A stretch of DNA of 56,995 nucleotides from Fischerella muscicola PCC 7414 (GCF_000317205.1 NZ_AJLK01000110.1:1-56995), one strand, 5' to 3'. Shown: positions 16,156-24,769, numbered from the stretch's first letter. Translations and numbers: made by a program. Notes: a model not told the origin generated them from the letters alone.

Positions 16156-16181
16156 TACTGTTTGTCGATAGATTTACCGTA
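16156..16181. promoter_or_regulatory. 26-bp dyad operator, site D
   Basis: TACTGTT left, TACCGTA right, core TCGATAGA; the outer flank reads GTATTTACATATAAT. It stands 82 bases before the LLM start at 16073. The rest of the 290-base gap (16074-16362) contains no gene. Confidence 0.65.
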
Positions 16182-16362
16182 GTATTTACATATAATATTT
16201 CCATAGATTAGTTACAAAAGCAATGGGGTAAGCTAAAGAAAATCTAAAATTTTAAAGACTTCTGACAAAAGTATGTATTGTTTAACACAAAATTTTTTTA
16301 CTAATTACATCTTCTAAAACTTTGGTAAGTAATTGCTGCATAATTACTTAAAAAGTTCAATT

Positions 16363-17310
16363 CTAATAACCTGCATTTTTATCCACAACATTACGTAAGG
16401 GTCGACCATGACGGTATCGTGTCAAATTGTCGAGAAATAATGCCACAATGCGCTGACGTAACTGTGGTGACAGTGCTGAACAGTGAGGAGTTACAAACAC
16501 ATTAGGCAAAGACCAAAAGGGACTGTCTGATGGTAATGGTTCGGTTTCAAAGGTATCTAAGCCAGCACCAGCAATCCAGCCTTCACGTAAAGCAGTCAAC
16601 AAAGCATGTTCATCAACGATCGCACCACGAGCAATATTGATCAGATAGGCGCTAGGACGCATTAGCCGTAGTGTATCTGCATTAATCAGACCTTTGGTTT
16701 CTGGTGTTAATGGTGTAGCAACTACTACATAGTCAGCTTCTCCAAGAAGTGTTTTCCATTCATCCACACCAACTATTCTGTGAAAATTTGGCAATGGTTG
16801 GGGATGGCGGCGGCTACCCCAAATTCGCATCCCAAAAGCTTTGGCACGAACAGCAATTTCTTGACCAATATTTCCCGCGCCAATAATTAATAAAGTTTTA
16901 TCGTATAGTTCTTCTAATTCCAACCAATTGAACCAGTGATGATTAGCTTGTAAATCTTCCAATTTACGAACTTTTTTGGCGTGGTAAAGGATAAAATTCA
17001 GCACAAATTCTGCAATGGGAATAGCATGAACTCCTGAGCCATTAGTCAGAACTATATTGTGTTCTAAGAAAGTCGGTGTGAGAATATGATTGACACCAGA
17101 ACTAGGTGTATGCTGCCAACGGATTGTCGGTGCTGCTGCTAGGACTTTGTGGAGAGTAGTATTTTTCAGTTTGAACCCATTTAGATAGACTTCAGCTCCA
17201 CTGGGATCACCATCAAAATTCCCCTCACTATCTACACGTACAAATGTAATATTTGCTGGTAACAATGGCTCAATATTAGGAGCTAGTTCTACAGGTAGAA
17301 TCAGTTTCAT
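16363..17310 (-). CDS. D-2-hydroxyacid dehydrogenase family protein (copy 1)
   Basis: A 315-residue NAD(P)-dependent dehydrogenase. The Rossmann loop is GAGNIG (144-149), and the catalytic Arg-Glu-His set is visible as Arg228 in NIARGAIVDE, Glu257 in ETEP and His276 in VTPHCS. Such enzymes reduce 2-oxoacids to D-2-hydroxyacids or the reverse. A second gene of identical length follows at 17404 and is clearly a tandem duplicate, sharing the GSRRHPQPL loop and the same C-terminal GRPLRNVVDKNAGY-type ending. In an organosulfur island a 2-oxo- or hydroxy-sulfonate substrate is conceivable but unproven. Confidence 0.9.
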   Translation of the reverse strand: MKLILPVELAPNIEPLLPANITFVRVDSEGNFDGDPSGAEVYLNGFKLKNTTLHKVLAAAPTIRWQHTPSSGVNHILTPTFLEHNIVLTNGSGVHAIPIAEFVLNFILYHAKKVRKLEDLQANHHWFNWLELEELYDKTLLIIGAGNIGQEIAVRAKAFGMRIWGSRRHPQPLPNFHRIVGVDEWKTLLGEADYVVVATPLTPETKGLINADTLRLMRPSAYLINIARGAIVDEHALLTALREGWIAGAGLDTFETEPLPSDSPFWSLPNVFVTPHCSALSPQLRQRIVALFLDNLTRYRHGRPLRNVVDKNAGY

Positions 17311-17362
17311 GGTAGTTATAAAAATACAGATAAAATTTTTAGCACGAGAATTCCTGGTGTCT

Positions 17363-17395
17363 AGATCCCCGACTTCTTAAAGAAGTCGGGGATCT
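17363..17395. repeat. 15-bp hairpin repeat between the duplicated dehydrogenases
   Basis: AGATCCCCGACTTCT at 17363-17377 pairs perfectly with AGAAGTCGGGGATCT at 17381-17395 across TAA. A variant of the same palindrome occurs at 44591-44623. It can act as a terminator or mRNA-processing hairpin between the two genes, and is a dispersed repeat. Confidence 0.75.
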
Positions 17396-17403
17396 AATAT
17401 TGA

Positions 17404-18351
17404 TTAATATCCAGCATTTTTATCTACAACATTACGTAAAGGTTCACCTCTACGGTAGCGTGTTAAATTTTCGAGGAAAAGTGAGAGCGATCGCTCTTTT
17501 GCTCTGGGAGAATGACCAGAACAGTGGGGAGTAATAAAAACATTAGGTAATTTCCACAGTGGGCTATCTGGTGGCAGTGGTTCAGTGAACACTGTGTCTA
17601 AAGCTGCACCTGCAATCCAATTTTCCTGTAATGCCTTCTGTAGTGCCACTTCATCGACAATCGTACCACGGGCAATATTAATTAAGTAAGCACTGGGACG
17701 CATAAACCGCAGTATATCTGCGTCAATCATGCCTTTAGTTTCCCAAGTAAGAGGTGTAGCAATTACGACATAATCTGCTTCTGCCAGCAGCCAACGCCAT
17801 TCGTTCACACCGACAACTTTGTCAAAATTTGCTAATGGTTGGGGATGACGACGACTGCCATAAACCCGCATTCCAAAAGCTTTAGCACGGCTAGCTATTT
17901 CTTGCCCTATCCCCCCTGCACCGATAATCAAGACAGTTTTATCGTATAACTCTGAAATTTGAAAGTCTCTTTGCCAGTGTTGCTGTACCTGGAGAGTATA
18001 CAATTGTGGCAATTGCTTGGCATGGGCAAGCATGAAAGTGATCACAAATTCGGCGATGGGAATTGCATGAACTCCCGCCGCATTGGTAAGGGTGATATCG
18101 CGTTCTAAATAGAGGGGTGTAAGGATATGATTTACCCCAGCGTTGGTTGCTTGATGCCAACGCAATTGTGGGGCTGCTACCAAGACTTTATGCAAAGCAG
18201 TAGATTTGAGAAAAAACCAGCTAAGATAGACTTCGGCATCTGTAGCATCGCTGTCTAGATTGCCTTCGTTATCTACACGCACAACTACTGCCTCTGAGGG
18301 TAAATGAGGTAGTAGGTCATCAGCAACCTCTACGGGTAATATAAGTTTCAT
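17404..18351 (-). CDS. D-2-hydroxyacid dehydrogenase family protein (copy 2)
   Basis: A 315-residue paralogue of the gene at 16363. The nucleotide-binding loop here is GAGGIG, and NIARGTIVDE and ITPHCSGHSP carry the catalytic Arg and His. The substrate-side region differs from copy 1 (SWFFLKSTALHKV versus NGFKLKNTTLHKV; LDTVFTEPLPPDSPLW versus LDTFETEPLPSDSPFW), so specificity may have diverged after duplication. It is transcribed on the minus strand, upstream of copy 1, with a hairpin between. The upstream gene is a methyltransferase remnant, 27 bases away. Confidence 0.9.
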   Translation of the reverse strand: MKLILPVEVADDLLPHLPSEAVVVRVDNEGNLDSDATDAEVYLSWFFLKSTALHKVLVAAPQLRWHQATNAGVNHILTPLYLERDITLTNAAGVHAIPIAEFVITFMLAHAKQLPQLYTLQVQQHWQRDFQISELYDKTVLIIGAGGIGQEIASRAKAFGMRVYGSRRHPQPLANFDKVVGVNEWRWLLAEADYVVIATPLTWETKGMIDADILRFMRPSAYLINIARGTIVDEVALQKALQENWIAGAALDTVFTEPLPPDSPLWKLPNVFITPHCSGHSPRAKERSLSLFLENLTRYRRGEPLRNVVDKNAGY

Positions 18352-18378
18352 ACTAAACTAGCAATAATACTTATAAGT

Positions 18379-18832
18379 TTAAGCTGAATTGCAAAGAGTC
18401 AAAGCAAAGACAGATAAACATGCAAGTATAGATGAAGCCACATCAGAATTGATCCCCAAAGCTTCCAAACAAGTAAGTTGATCCATCACATCAAGCGTAC
18501 TGTACTCCTCGACCCAAAAACCTTGTTCATAGGCAAACCTTTTTACATGATCGAGGTTTTCAAAATGATAATTGTTGATAGGGCGATGGGAGACAATACT
18601 AGCAGTTTGATTCAGCCTTTGTAAGCCAGGACTAATTTGTCTGAGATGATTTAAGTCATCTTGGGTAGTTAAATCTGGCGTGATCCACACACCACCATGA
18701 ATTTCCAGTATCTCGCGTAGATTTGCGAACACTTGCTGTTTTTCTGCAAATGTTGTCAGTAAACTGTCTGGCATAAGCCACCATATAAGCAGTAGGACTA
18801 ATTGTCTCAAAGGAACCTGCTGGAGATTGCAT
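18379..18832 (-). pseudogene. Class I SAM methyltransferase remnant (internally deleted, frameshifted)
   Basis: Two pieces of one gene can be read in different frames. From the ATG at 18832 the N terminus reads SFETISPTAYMVAYARQFTD, typical of a cyanobacterial SAM-dependent methyltransferase family related to leucine carboxyl methyltransferases. The frame is then lost. Another frame resumes with FAEKQQVFANLREILEIHGGVWITPDL, the part after the SAM-binding domain, and runs to 18379. The SAM-binding core (about 100 or more residues) is missing. The ATG overlaps the stop of the upstream binding-protein gene (TAATG), so it was once translationally coupled to it. Confidence 0.65.
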
Positions 18833-19860
18833 TATTTTTTGTCCTTGTGATCTGCAACCCAATCAGTCAAATTAAAATCTGACTTAGCTAATTTCTGCGA
18901 CACTAAAAACTTTTTCGTTCCTTCCAATAATTGTATGCCTTTGGCAGGAAGCGGTTCTTCTGGGAATTGTTCAATGGGGAAAGAAGCCTTGACAACATCA
19001 AGAGGATACCCCGTTACCTGGGCATGAAATTTGTAGTATGCTTCTGAGTTTGCCTTGATATCTTTAACTGCTGCTTGTTTAATCTGATTCCACTTTTGTG
19101 GTAAGTCGGGATGTTTAGCCAGAAAATTTTCGGTGGCGACAGTTACGCTTGTACCTGGTAAGTCAGGATGCTTGATTGCTTCATCAATGACTGGATACCC
19201 TTTGGATTTTAACAGTGGCCCTGTTCCTGTAGCAGCTGCGATCGCTGCCACGTCACCCCGTTCTAATGCTGCTTGAGCATCACTAGGTAGTAGATGTACA
19301 ACTGTCACCTTGTCCTTCAGACCTGATTCTTGCAACAATCCAATCAAATATCTATGTAGGTACGATCCTTTGGAAGTTGCTACCTTCTGTCCTTTCAGTT
19401 CTGCTAGAGAACGTGGGCCATTTTTCTTGGCAACTAACCAAGAATTCATTCCCACTTGTTCTTGACCAATCAAGCGAGTGGGAATACCGCTCGCTTTACC
19501 AACCAATGCGGGTGTATCGCCATAGATACCCACATCTACTTCCCCTGCAACCAAAGCTTCATTGAGGTTGGGGCCGTTGGGAAAAGAAAGCGTTTTAACT
19601 TCTGTGATTCCCAGTTTTTGCAATTCTGGTAGAAGTTTGCCTTGCTGCATAGCCCAACCAGTCGGGCCAGTCGGAGCTTTAGAATTGTTGGTACTAATGA
19701 AACCCAGACGCAAGGTGGAAGTATTAGGTGTAACTTCTAGTTTGGGATTGGGTACAGCTTGCGAGACAGTATTATTAGAACTACAAGCAGTACTCAGAAG
19801 TAAAAGGCAAGATGCGGCTAGAGTAGATAGTTTGGGGGAGAATGGTTGCGTAGTCATCAT
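18832..19860 (-). CDS. Sulfonate-type ABC transporter substrate-binding lipoprotein
   Basis: A 342-residue protein with a lipoprotein signal (lipobox-like STAC, Cys near 26). The mature part has the SsuA-type fold: LRLGFISTNNSKAP, GPTGWAMQQGKLLPEL, VAGEVDVGIYGDTPALVGKASGIP, KGQKVATSKGSYLHRYLIGLL and LLPSDAQAALERGDVAAIAA. It is divergent from the other binding proteins in the window. It follows the ferredoxin gene (20285) and FAD gene (21645) in the same direction, so the three probably form a unit, with the methyltransferase remnant at its end. No cognate permease lies nearby. Confidence 0.8.
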   Translation of the reverse strand: MMTTQPFSPKLSTLAASCLLLLSTACSSNNTVSQAVPNPKLEVTPNTSTLRLGFISTNNSKAPTGPTGWAMQQGKLLPELQKLGITEVKTLSFPNGPNLNEALVAGEVDVGIYGDTPALVGKASGIPTRLIGQEQVGMNSWLVAKKNGPRSLAELKGQKVATSKGSYLHRYLIGLLQESGLKDKVTVVHLLPSDAQAALERGDVAAIAAATGTGPLLKSKGYPVIDEAIKHPDLPGTSVTVATENFLAKHPDLPQKWNQIKQAAVKDIKANSEAYYKFHAQVTGYPLDVVKASFPIEQFPEEPLPAKGIQLLEGTKKFLVSQKLAKSDFNLTDWVADHKDKK

Positions 19861-19955
19861 GACTCTATTGCAGAAAAGAATCCTAAGCGGCGACAGCCGC
19901 CGCTTAGAACTCTAGGTGGAACACGGAAAAGCGCGGAAGGAAAAAGGTGTTTATT

Positions 19956-20285
19956 CTACTTCATCCGTTTTAGGAGCTGATAAGTAGAATCTTTTTGGGC
20001 TGTAGTGGTAAGGTTGCGTCCCCAGCCAATATTGCGGCGATAACTTCCCAAAAGTCCAGCCTCTTTAAGTAAGTCTTCGTCTACCTCAGCTAAAGGTTCA
20101 ACTTGAGGAGCGACATAGAGTGCATCTACAGGACAGTACAATTCACACATAAAGCAAGTTTGACAGTCGCTTTGTCTGGCAATTTTGGGTGGTGCATCAG
20201 GTACTTTGTCGAAAACATTGGTTGGGCAAGCGCTGACGCAGATATTACATTGAATGCACCGCGATTTACTGACTAACTCAATCAT
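19956..20285 (-). CDS. Two-[4Fe-4S] ferredoxin-type protein, AprB-like
   Basis: Starting at the ATG at 20285 the product has 109 residues. Two cluster-binding motifs are perfect: Cys10, 13, 16, 20 (CIQCNICVSACP) and Cys41, 44, 47, 51 (CQTCFMCELYCP). The frame is open upstream to 20435, but that would only translate the end of the FAD gene in another frame; MIELVSKSRCIQC is the natural start. It overlaps the flavoprotein gene by 8 bases, which implies coupled translation and a two-subunit complex. The C-terminal 50 residues resemble no domain I know. The pair is organised like AprAB, with electrons passing between FAD and Fe-S clusters. Confidence 0.85.
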   Translation of the reverse strand: MIELVSKSRCIQCNICVSACPTNVFDKVPDAPPKIARQSDCQTCFMCELYCPVDALYVAPQVEPLAEVDEDLLKEAGLLGSYRRNIGWGRNLTTTAQKDSTYQLLKRMK

Positions 20286-21645
20286 GGGGTTTGGGTGGTG
20301 GGGAGATGGGGTGATGGGGTGAGAAATAATTGCGATCGTATGGGAAGACTTCTGCTTGAGTAGCTTTGATAATCTCTTCACTGTTAATTTGGCGTTGACT
20401 GCCGGATGTAAATCCTGCTTCACCCACAGCCTCAACTTGCCGTTGATTGGTTTGTTTACCTAACTTACGGGCGTATACAGCAGCAGAATGTCCTGCCCAG
20501 TATCCAGATGATATAGCCCAAGCGGCGTTGTGACTGCCGCCACCCGTGAACCCGCCACAGATTAATTCTCGTGTGGCTGCATCTCCAGCTGCGTAGAGGC
20601 CAGGTACTGAACTTGCACAAGTATAATCAGTAATCCGAATACCACCAGTACCACGCACAGTTCCCTCCAAGCGTAAGGTGACAGGGAAGTGCTGGGTAAA
20701 GGGATCGATGCCTGCACGGTCAAAAGGTAAGAAGAAATTAGGCTGGGCTAAACGCATGTGTACGCGCATCTCGTCTGTAGCTTTGTCTAGGATGGCGTAG
20801 ACTGGTTGAGTTAATAAGGTTTTGGCAATGACGGAACGTCCTTTTTGGGAACCTGCACCAGGAATGGGTGTACCATCTGCATAAGTGAAGGTTGCCCAGT
20901 TATAAAATAGGGTTTTGGTTACAGAAGAAAAGGCAGGTGCGATTCCGTAGGCATTGGAAAATTCCATTCCTGACATTTCCGCACCCGCTTCAGCTGCCAT
21001 AAGGTATCCATCTCCCGTTAACACATTGCACCCTAAGGCTTTGCTTAAAAAAGCACAGCCGCCGGTGGCAATGATGACTGCGTGCGATCGCACAACCCAC
21101 TTTTGACTAGTCTGGCGGTTAACTCCCGTCGCGCCTGTTACTGCACCCTCTGCATCTACCAATAGTTGCAAAGCCGGACTGTGGTCTAAAATTTTTACCC
21201 CTGCCCGTTTTATCTGCTTCCGCATCAAGCGCATGTATTCTGGCCCTTGCAGACTACGTCGATAGGATTTACCCTCCTCATCTACAGGAAAGGGATAGCC
21301 CCACTCAGCTAGTAAGTTGACGTTCGCATAAGTCTGATCCAGCACTCGTTGCATCCAATCACGGCTGGATAAAAAACCTCCCATTGCTTCCCGAGAAGCC
21401 ATTGCTGCTTCTCTTGCTTCCGGTTCTGGCGGCACATACCACACACCGTTACCTGATGCTGCTGCACAGCCACTAGTTCCACAGTAACCCTTATCTACCA
21501 AAATAACCTTGCTACCAGCAGATGCAGCACTCCAAGCCGCCCAAGTCCCGGCTGGGCCACCACCAATTACCAGCACATGACAGAGCAAATTTTGGTCGAA
21601 ATCAGTAGTAGATGAATCACCTGAATACAACTGGTTGTTACTCAT
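20278..21645 (-). CDS. FAD-binding oxidoreductase, AprA/fumarate-reductase-like
   Basis: A 455-residue flavoprotein with the N-terminal dinucleotide motif VLVIGGGPAGTWAAWSAA (Gly28-x-Gly30-xx-Gly33), the FAD segment VILVDKGYCGTSGCAAASGNG, VIIATGGCAFLS, and the terminal VPGLYAAGDAATRELICGGFTGGGSHNAAWAISSGYWAG. The organisation is that of succinate dehydrogenase/fumarate reductase/APS reductase alpha subunits. It is followed by an overlapping dicluster ferredoxin gene and an SsuA-like binding protein. It may oxidise or reduce an organosulfur intermediate; the substrate is unknown. The last ten residues (HHPISPPPKPHD) come from a G-rich dispersed repeat that entered the 3' end. Confidence 0.8.
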   Translation of the reverse strand: MSNNQLYSGDSSTTDFDQNLLCHVLVIGGGPAGTWAAWSAASAGSKVILVDKGYCGTSGCAAASGNGVWYVPPEPEAREAAMASREAMGGFLSSRDWMQRVLDQTYANVNLLAEWGYPFPVDEEGKSYRRSLQGPEYMRLMRKQIKRAGVKILDHSPALQLLVDAEGAVTGATGVNRQTSQKWVVRSHAVIIATGGCAFLSKALGCNVLTGDGYLMAAEAGAEMSGMEFSNAYGIAPAFSSVTKTLFYNWATFTYADGTPIPGAGSQKGRSVIAKTLLTQPVYAILDKATDEMRVHMRLAQPNFFLPFDRAGIDPFTQHFPVTLRLEGTVRGTGGIRITDYTCASSVPGLYAAGDAATRELICGGFTGGGSHNAAWAISSGYWAGHSAAVYARKLGKQTNQRQVEAVGEAGFTSGSQRQINSEEIIKATQAEVFPYDRNYFSPHHPISPPPKPHD

Positions 21646-21719
21646 TGAATTCCTCGCTGCAATATTAATGCTTGCGTAAACAGAAAAGCTTCAAAGACAG
21701 TGCAGTAATTGCACTTAAA

Positions 21720-22577
21720 TCAATAACTACAAAATTGAAAAAAGGATGAAATTGCTACAGCTTCATTGACGTTTGGTTTAAAATAGCGTTGTCCAAAACC
21801 AGGGAACAAAGCTATGCGTGTATTTTCTGGTTTTTGATCGCCAATATATTTTCCAGTTAAGAAACCAAATCCTAAAGGACTGTAAGCTAGTAAGCCAATG
21901 TTTGTATATCGAGAAACTTCTGCTAAAGCAGAATCAAACACCCGGTTTAGCAAATTATAAGCATTTTGGATGGAAACAACTTTAGGCAATCCTAGCTGTT
22001 GGGCAATACGAATAAATTCACTTACTCCCCAGGGAGTTTCATTACTCAAACCGAGATAGCGAATTTTACCTGCTTTTATCACATCAGCAAAAGCTTCTAA
22101 TTGTTCAGCTATACTTACAGTTTCTCGCTCAAATTGAGGATTATATTCAGTCTGTCCAAAAGTCGGCACATAGCGATCTGGCCAATGAATTTGGTACAAG
22201 TCTATGTAATCTGTTTGTAATCTTTTGAGACTATCATCCACTGCCTGTTTGATATTATCACGATCAATTTTGATATGTCCTCCACGTAACCATTTGAAAG
22301 GACGACCGGGACCTGCAATTTTTGTGGCAATGATGAGTTTGTCACGTTGTTGTTTTTTCAACCATTCCCCGATATAAGCTTCTGTTCTCCCTTGAGTTTC
22401 GCCACGAGGTGGTACTGGATACATCTCCGCAGTATCTATGAAATTGATTCCTTGGGCAATGGCATAGTCTAGTTGTTGATGGGCTTGTGCAATCGTATTT
22501 TGATGCCCATAAGTCATTGTTCCTAGACAAATTTCTGAAACTCTAAGGTCACTCTCACCTAGCTGATTGTACTTCAT
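21720..22577 (-). CDS. Aldo/keto reductase, C-terminally shortened
   Basis: The 285-residue protein has the aldo/keto reductase start MKYNQLGESDLRVSEICLGTMTYG, the catalytic INFIDTAEMYP (Asp, Tyr), IATKI with active-site Lys, and QIHWPDR. It resembles the Tas-like subgroup, whose members have about 345 residues. Here the homologous sequence stops after RYFKPNVNEAVA and a short foreign tail (ISSFFQFCSY) ends the frame, so the last 60 or so residues that shape the cofactor pocket are missing. It may be inactive or a recent truncation. It is preceded by dyad site E 67 bases upstream. Confidence 0.75.
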   Translation of the reverse strand: MKYNQLGESDLRVSEICLGTMTYGHQNTIAQAHQQLDYAIAQGINFIDTAEMYPVPPRGETQGRTEAYIGEWLKKQQRDKLIIATKIAGPGRPFKWLRGGHIKIDRDNIKQAVDDSLKRLQTDYIDLYQIHWPDRYVPTFGQTEYNPQFERETVSIAEQLEAFADVIKAGKIRYLGLSNETPWGVSEFIRIAQQLGLPKVVSIQNAYNLLNRVFDSALAEVSRYTNIGLLAYSPLGFGFLTGKYIGDQKPENTRIALFPGFGQRYFKPNVNEAVAISSFFQFCSY

Positions 22578-22644
22578 ATGCTGTCATAACTTCTCTTAAT
22601 TACATTTACCTACAAAACTTACAAATATGTCACAAACAATTAAA

Positions 22645-22670
22645 TACAGTAAATCTATCGATTTTTAGTA
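22645..22670. promoter_or_regulatory. 26-bp dyad operator, site E
   Basis: TACAGTA left, TTTAGTA right, core ATCTATCGAT; flanked by AAA and TTTT. It lies 67 bases before the aldo/keto reductase start (22577, minus strand) in a divergent promoter region shared with the porin gene. Confidence 0.65.
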
Positions 22671-22813
22671 TTTTGTGCTAAAAAGTGTATGTTAGCAGAC
22701 ATCGTTTCCACATACAAGCAGATTTTTTTAATTCTTAATTTGGAATGAATGTAGCCAAAAATACTTATTTACTACAGTTTTTGTGAAATGCTGCTATCTA
22801 GTAAGATTTTTAA

Positions 22814-22839
22814 TACGCTAAATCTACCGAATAACCGTA
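22814..22839. promoter_or_regulatory. 26-bp dyad operator, site F
   Basis: TACGCTA left, AACCGTA right, core ATCTACCGAA. It lies about 175 bases upstream of the SLH porin start and 144 bases from site E. Two operators in one divergent gap suggest that each serves one of the two genes. Confidence 0.6.
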
Positions 22840-23015
22840 CTTTGTTGACTCAGATTGTTTGGTTGCTGCCAAAAGCTTTTCCCTTATCCCTAATATTCAT
22901 TCCCATTACAAACAACCTTTTGTAGAAAAATCTTTCAGAATTTCGATGTTATCTGGCTGATGTGTGCGGAATGACAAAAGATTTTGTACCAGACCGATTA
23001 CGTGTTTCTATCAAG

Positions 23016-24635
23016 ATGAAAAAGACTGTTTGGAAATTATTATTGACTTTACCCATGTTTTTAGTGCTGCTTTTGTTAGCAGCGGGTGCAAAAACTCTTG
23101 CTCAAGAAACAGCACAAACTACTCCACAACCATCACCACAGCCAACGATTGACTCACCAATCACATCAGTATCTGAACTTTCCGATGTACAACCCACAGA
23201 CTGGGCTTTTTCTGCCCTCCAGTCATTGGTAGAACGGTATGGATGTATTGTTGGCTATCCTGACAAAACTTATCGCGGGAATCGTCCCCTCAGTCGCTAT
23301 GAATTTGCTGCGGGATTAAATGCTTGTTTAGATCAAATCAATCAACTGATTGCATCTTCGACAGCAGATTTGGTAACTAGAGAAGATTTAGCTACACTGC
23401 AAAGACTGACAGAGGAATTTGGCCCGGAATTAGCTCAACTACGCGGAAGGGTAGATAATCTAGAAGCTAGAACAGTGGAAGTAGAAGCTAATCAGTTTTC
23501 TACTACCACCAAATTAGTTGGTGATGTGGTTTTCTTGGTAGCTGATACCTTTGGCGATCGCGCTAACAATACTTCCGCTGATGATACCAGCGATGAAACT
23601 AACACCATTTTTTCTTACCGTGCTAGGTTATCCTTCCAAACCAGCTTTACTGGCAAAGACCAACTCAACACTGATTTAATAGCAAGCAATCTTCCTAACT
23701 TAATCGCAGAAACGGGAACTCACATGACCCGTTTTGCCCTTGATAGGTCGGCTAGATTTGAAGACAACGACCTTTATCTTGCTAACTTGTATTATCGTTT
23801 CCCAATCGGTGACAAAGTTACTGTTTGGCTAGGTGCAAGGACGCTGAATTTTCCTATTTATGTGCCAACACTAAACCCCTTGAATGGTAATCTCTTACAA
23901 GGGGGTATATCTCGATTTGGACAATTCAACCCGACTGTATACCGACCCGGTTTTGATGGTGCAGGGGCAGCTTTTGCTTATAAATTTAGTGATCAATTTC
24001 AACTACACGCAGCTTACATAGCAGATGGTTTTGCAGCTAGTCAACCCAGCGGAGGGCTTTTTAATAATAGCTCTCAAGCGATTATCTCTCAGCTGACGAT
24101 CTCACCTAGTAAGAATTTAGATATAGGGCTGACTTACACTCACAAATACTATCCTACTAATTCTGGTAATAATCTCACTGGCGGGACGGGTAGTGCTTTT
24201 GCTAGAAATCCTTTTCTCCAAAATGCCACTACATCAGATAACTTTGGACTGCAATTTAATTGGAAACTTGCTGAAAAGTTTAATTTGGGTGGATGGTTTG
24301 GTTATACCCTTGCTTATCAACAAGATAATGGTGATAGTAATGCGACTATTATTAATGGTGCGCTTACTTTTGCATTTCCAGACTTGTTTAAAGAGGGTAA
24401 TGTGGGTGGAATAACAGTTGGTATACCACCGAAAGTTACTAGCAATAACTTCAGAGTAGCTGGACAAAGACGAGAAGATCCAGATACATCTTTACACATC
24501 GAAGCATTTTATCGTTTTCGTGTGAGCGATCGCATTAGCATTACTCCAGATTTCTATGTGATTACCGCGCCAGAACACAATAGTGCAAACGACCTGATTT
24601 GGGTAGGCGCTGTCCGCACTACCTTTACTTTTTAG
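23016..24635 (+). CDS. SLH-domain outer-membrane porin (OprB family)
   Basis: The 539-residue protein is counted from MKKTVWKLL; the frame is open from 22962, but only this start puts the signal peptide (hydrophobic about 4-27, AQE cleavage-like site) first. After a Pro/Gln linker comes an SLH domain (DVQPTDWAFSALQSLVERYGCIVGYPDKTYRGNRPLSRYEFAAGLN) that anchors to cell wall, then a coiled-coil (RVDNLEARTVEVEANQF) and a C-terminal beta-barrel ending in the aromatic VRTTFTF. This is the usual cyanobacterial porin plan. Such porins are general or ion-selective channels. Dyad site F upstream hints at control together with organosulfur transport, perhaps for sulfonate passage. Confidence 0.85.
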   Translation: MKKTVWKLLLTLPMFLVLLLLAAGAKTLAQETAQTTPQPSPQPTIDSPITSVSELSDVQPTDWAFSALQSLVERYGCIVGYPDKTYRGNRPLSRYEFAAGLNACLDQINQLIASSTADLVTREDLATLQRLTEEFGPELAQLRGRVDNLEARTVEVEANQFSTTTKLVGDVVFLVADTFGDRANNTSADDTSDETNTIFSYRARLSFQTSFTGKDQLNTDLIASNLPNLIAETGTHMTRFALDRSARFEDNDLYLANLYYRFPIGDKVTVWLGARTLNFPIYVPTLNPLNGNLLQGGISRFGQFNPTVYRPGFDGAGAAFAYKFSDQFQLHAAYIADGFAASQPSGGLFNNSSQAIISQLTISPSKNLDIGLTYTHKYYPTNSGNNLTGGTGSAFARNPFLQNATTSDNFGLQFNWKLAEKFNLGGWFGYTLAYQQDNGDSNATIINGALTFAFPDLFKEGNVGGITVGIPPKVTSNNFRVAGQRREDPDTSLHIEAFYRFRVSDRISITPDFYVITAPEHNSANDLIWVGAVRTTFTF

Positions 24636-24735
24636 TTAGTCAATGGTCAATTGTTAGTAGTTAGTAGTTAGTAGTTACTTATTCTTTAAACTACTTACTC
24701 CCCAGACTCCCCACTCTCCCCACCTCCCTTCCAAT
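24636..24735. repeat. TTAGTAG repeats plus C-rich repeat
   Basis: Directly after the porin stop, TTAGTAGTTAGTAGTTAGTAG units are followed by a C-rich stretch (CCCCAGACTCCCCACTCTCC). No gene lies here; the next gene starts at 24770. Confidence 0.65.
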
Positions 24736-24769
24736 CTCCAATCCCTATTTTGCAAAGGAATGAATTCTA

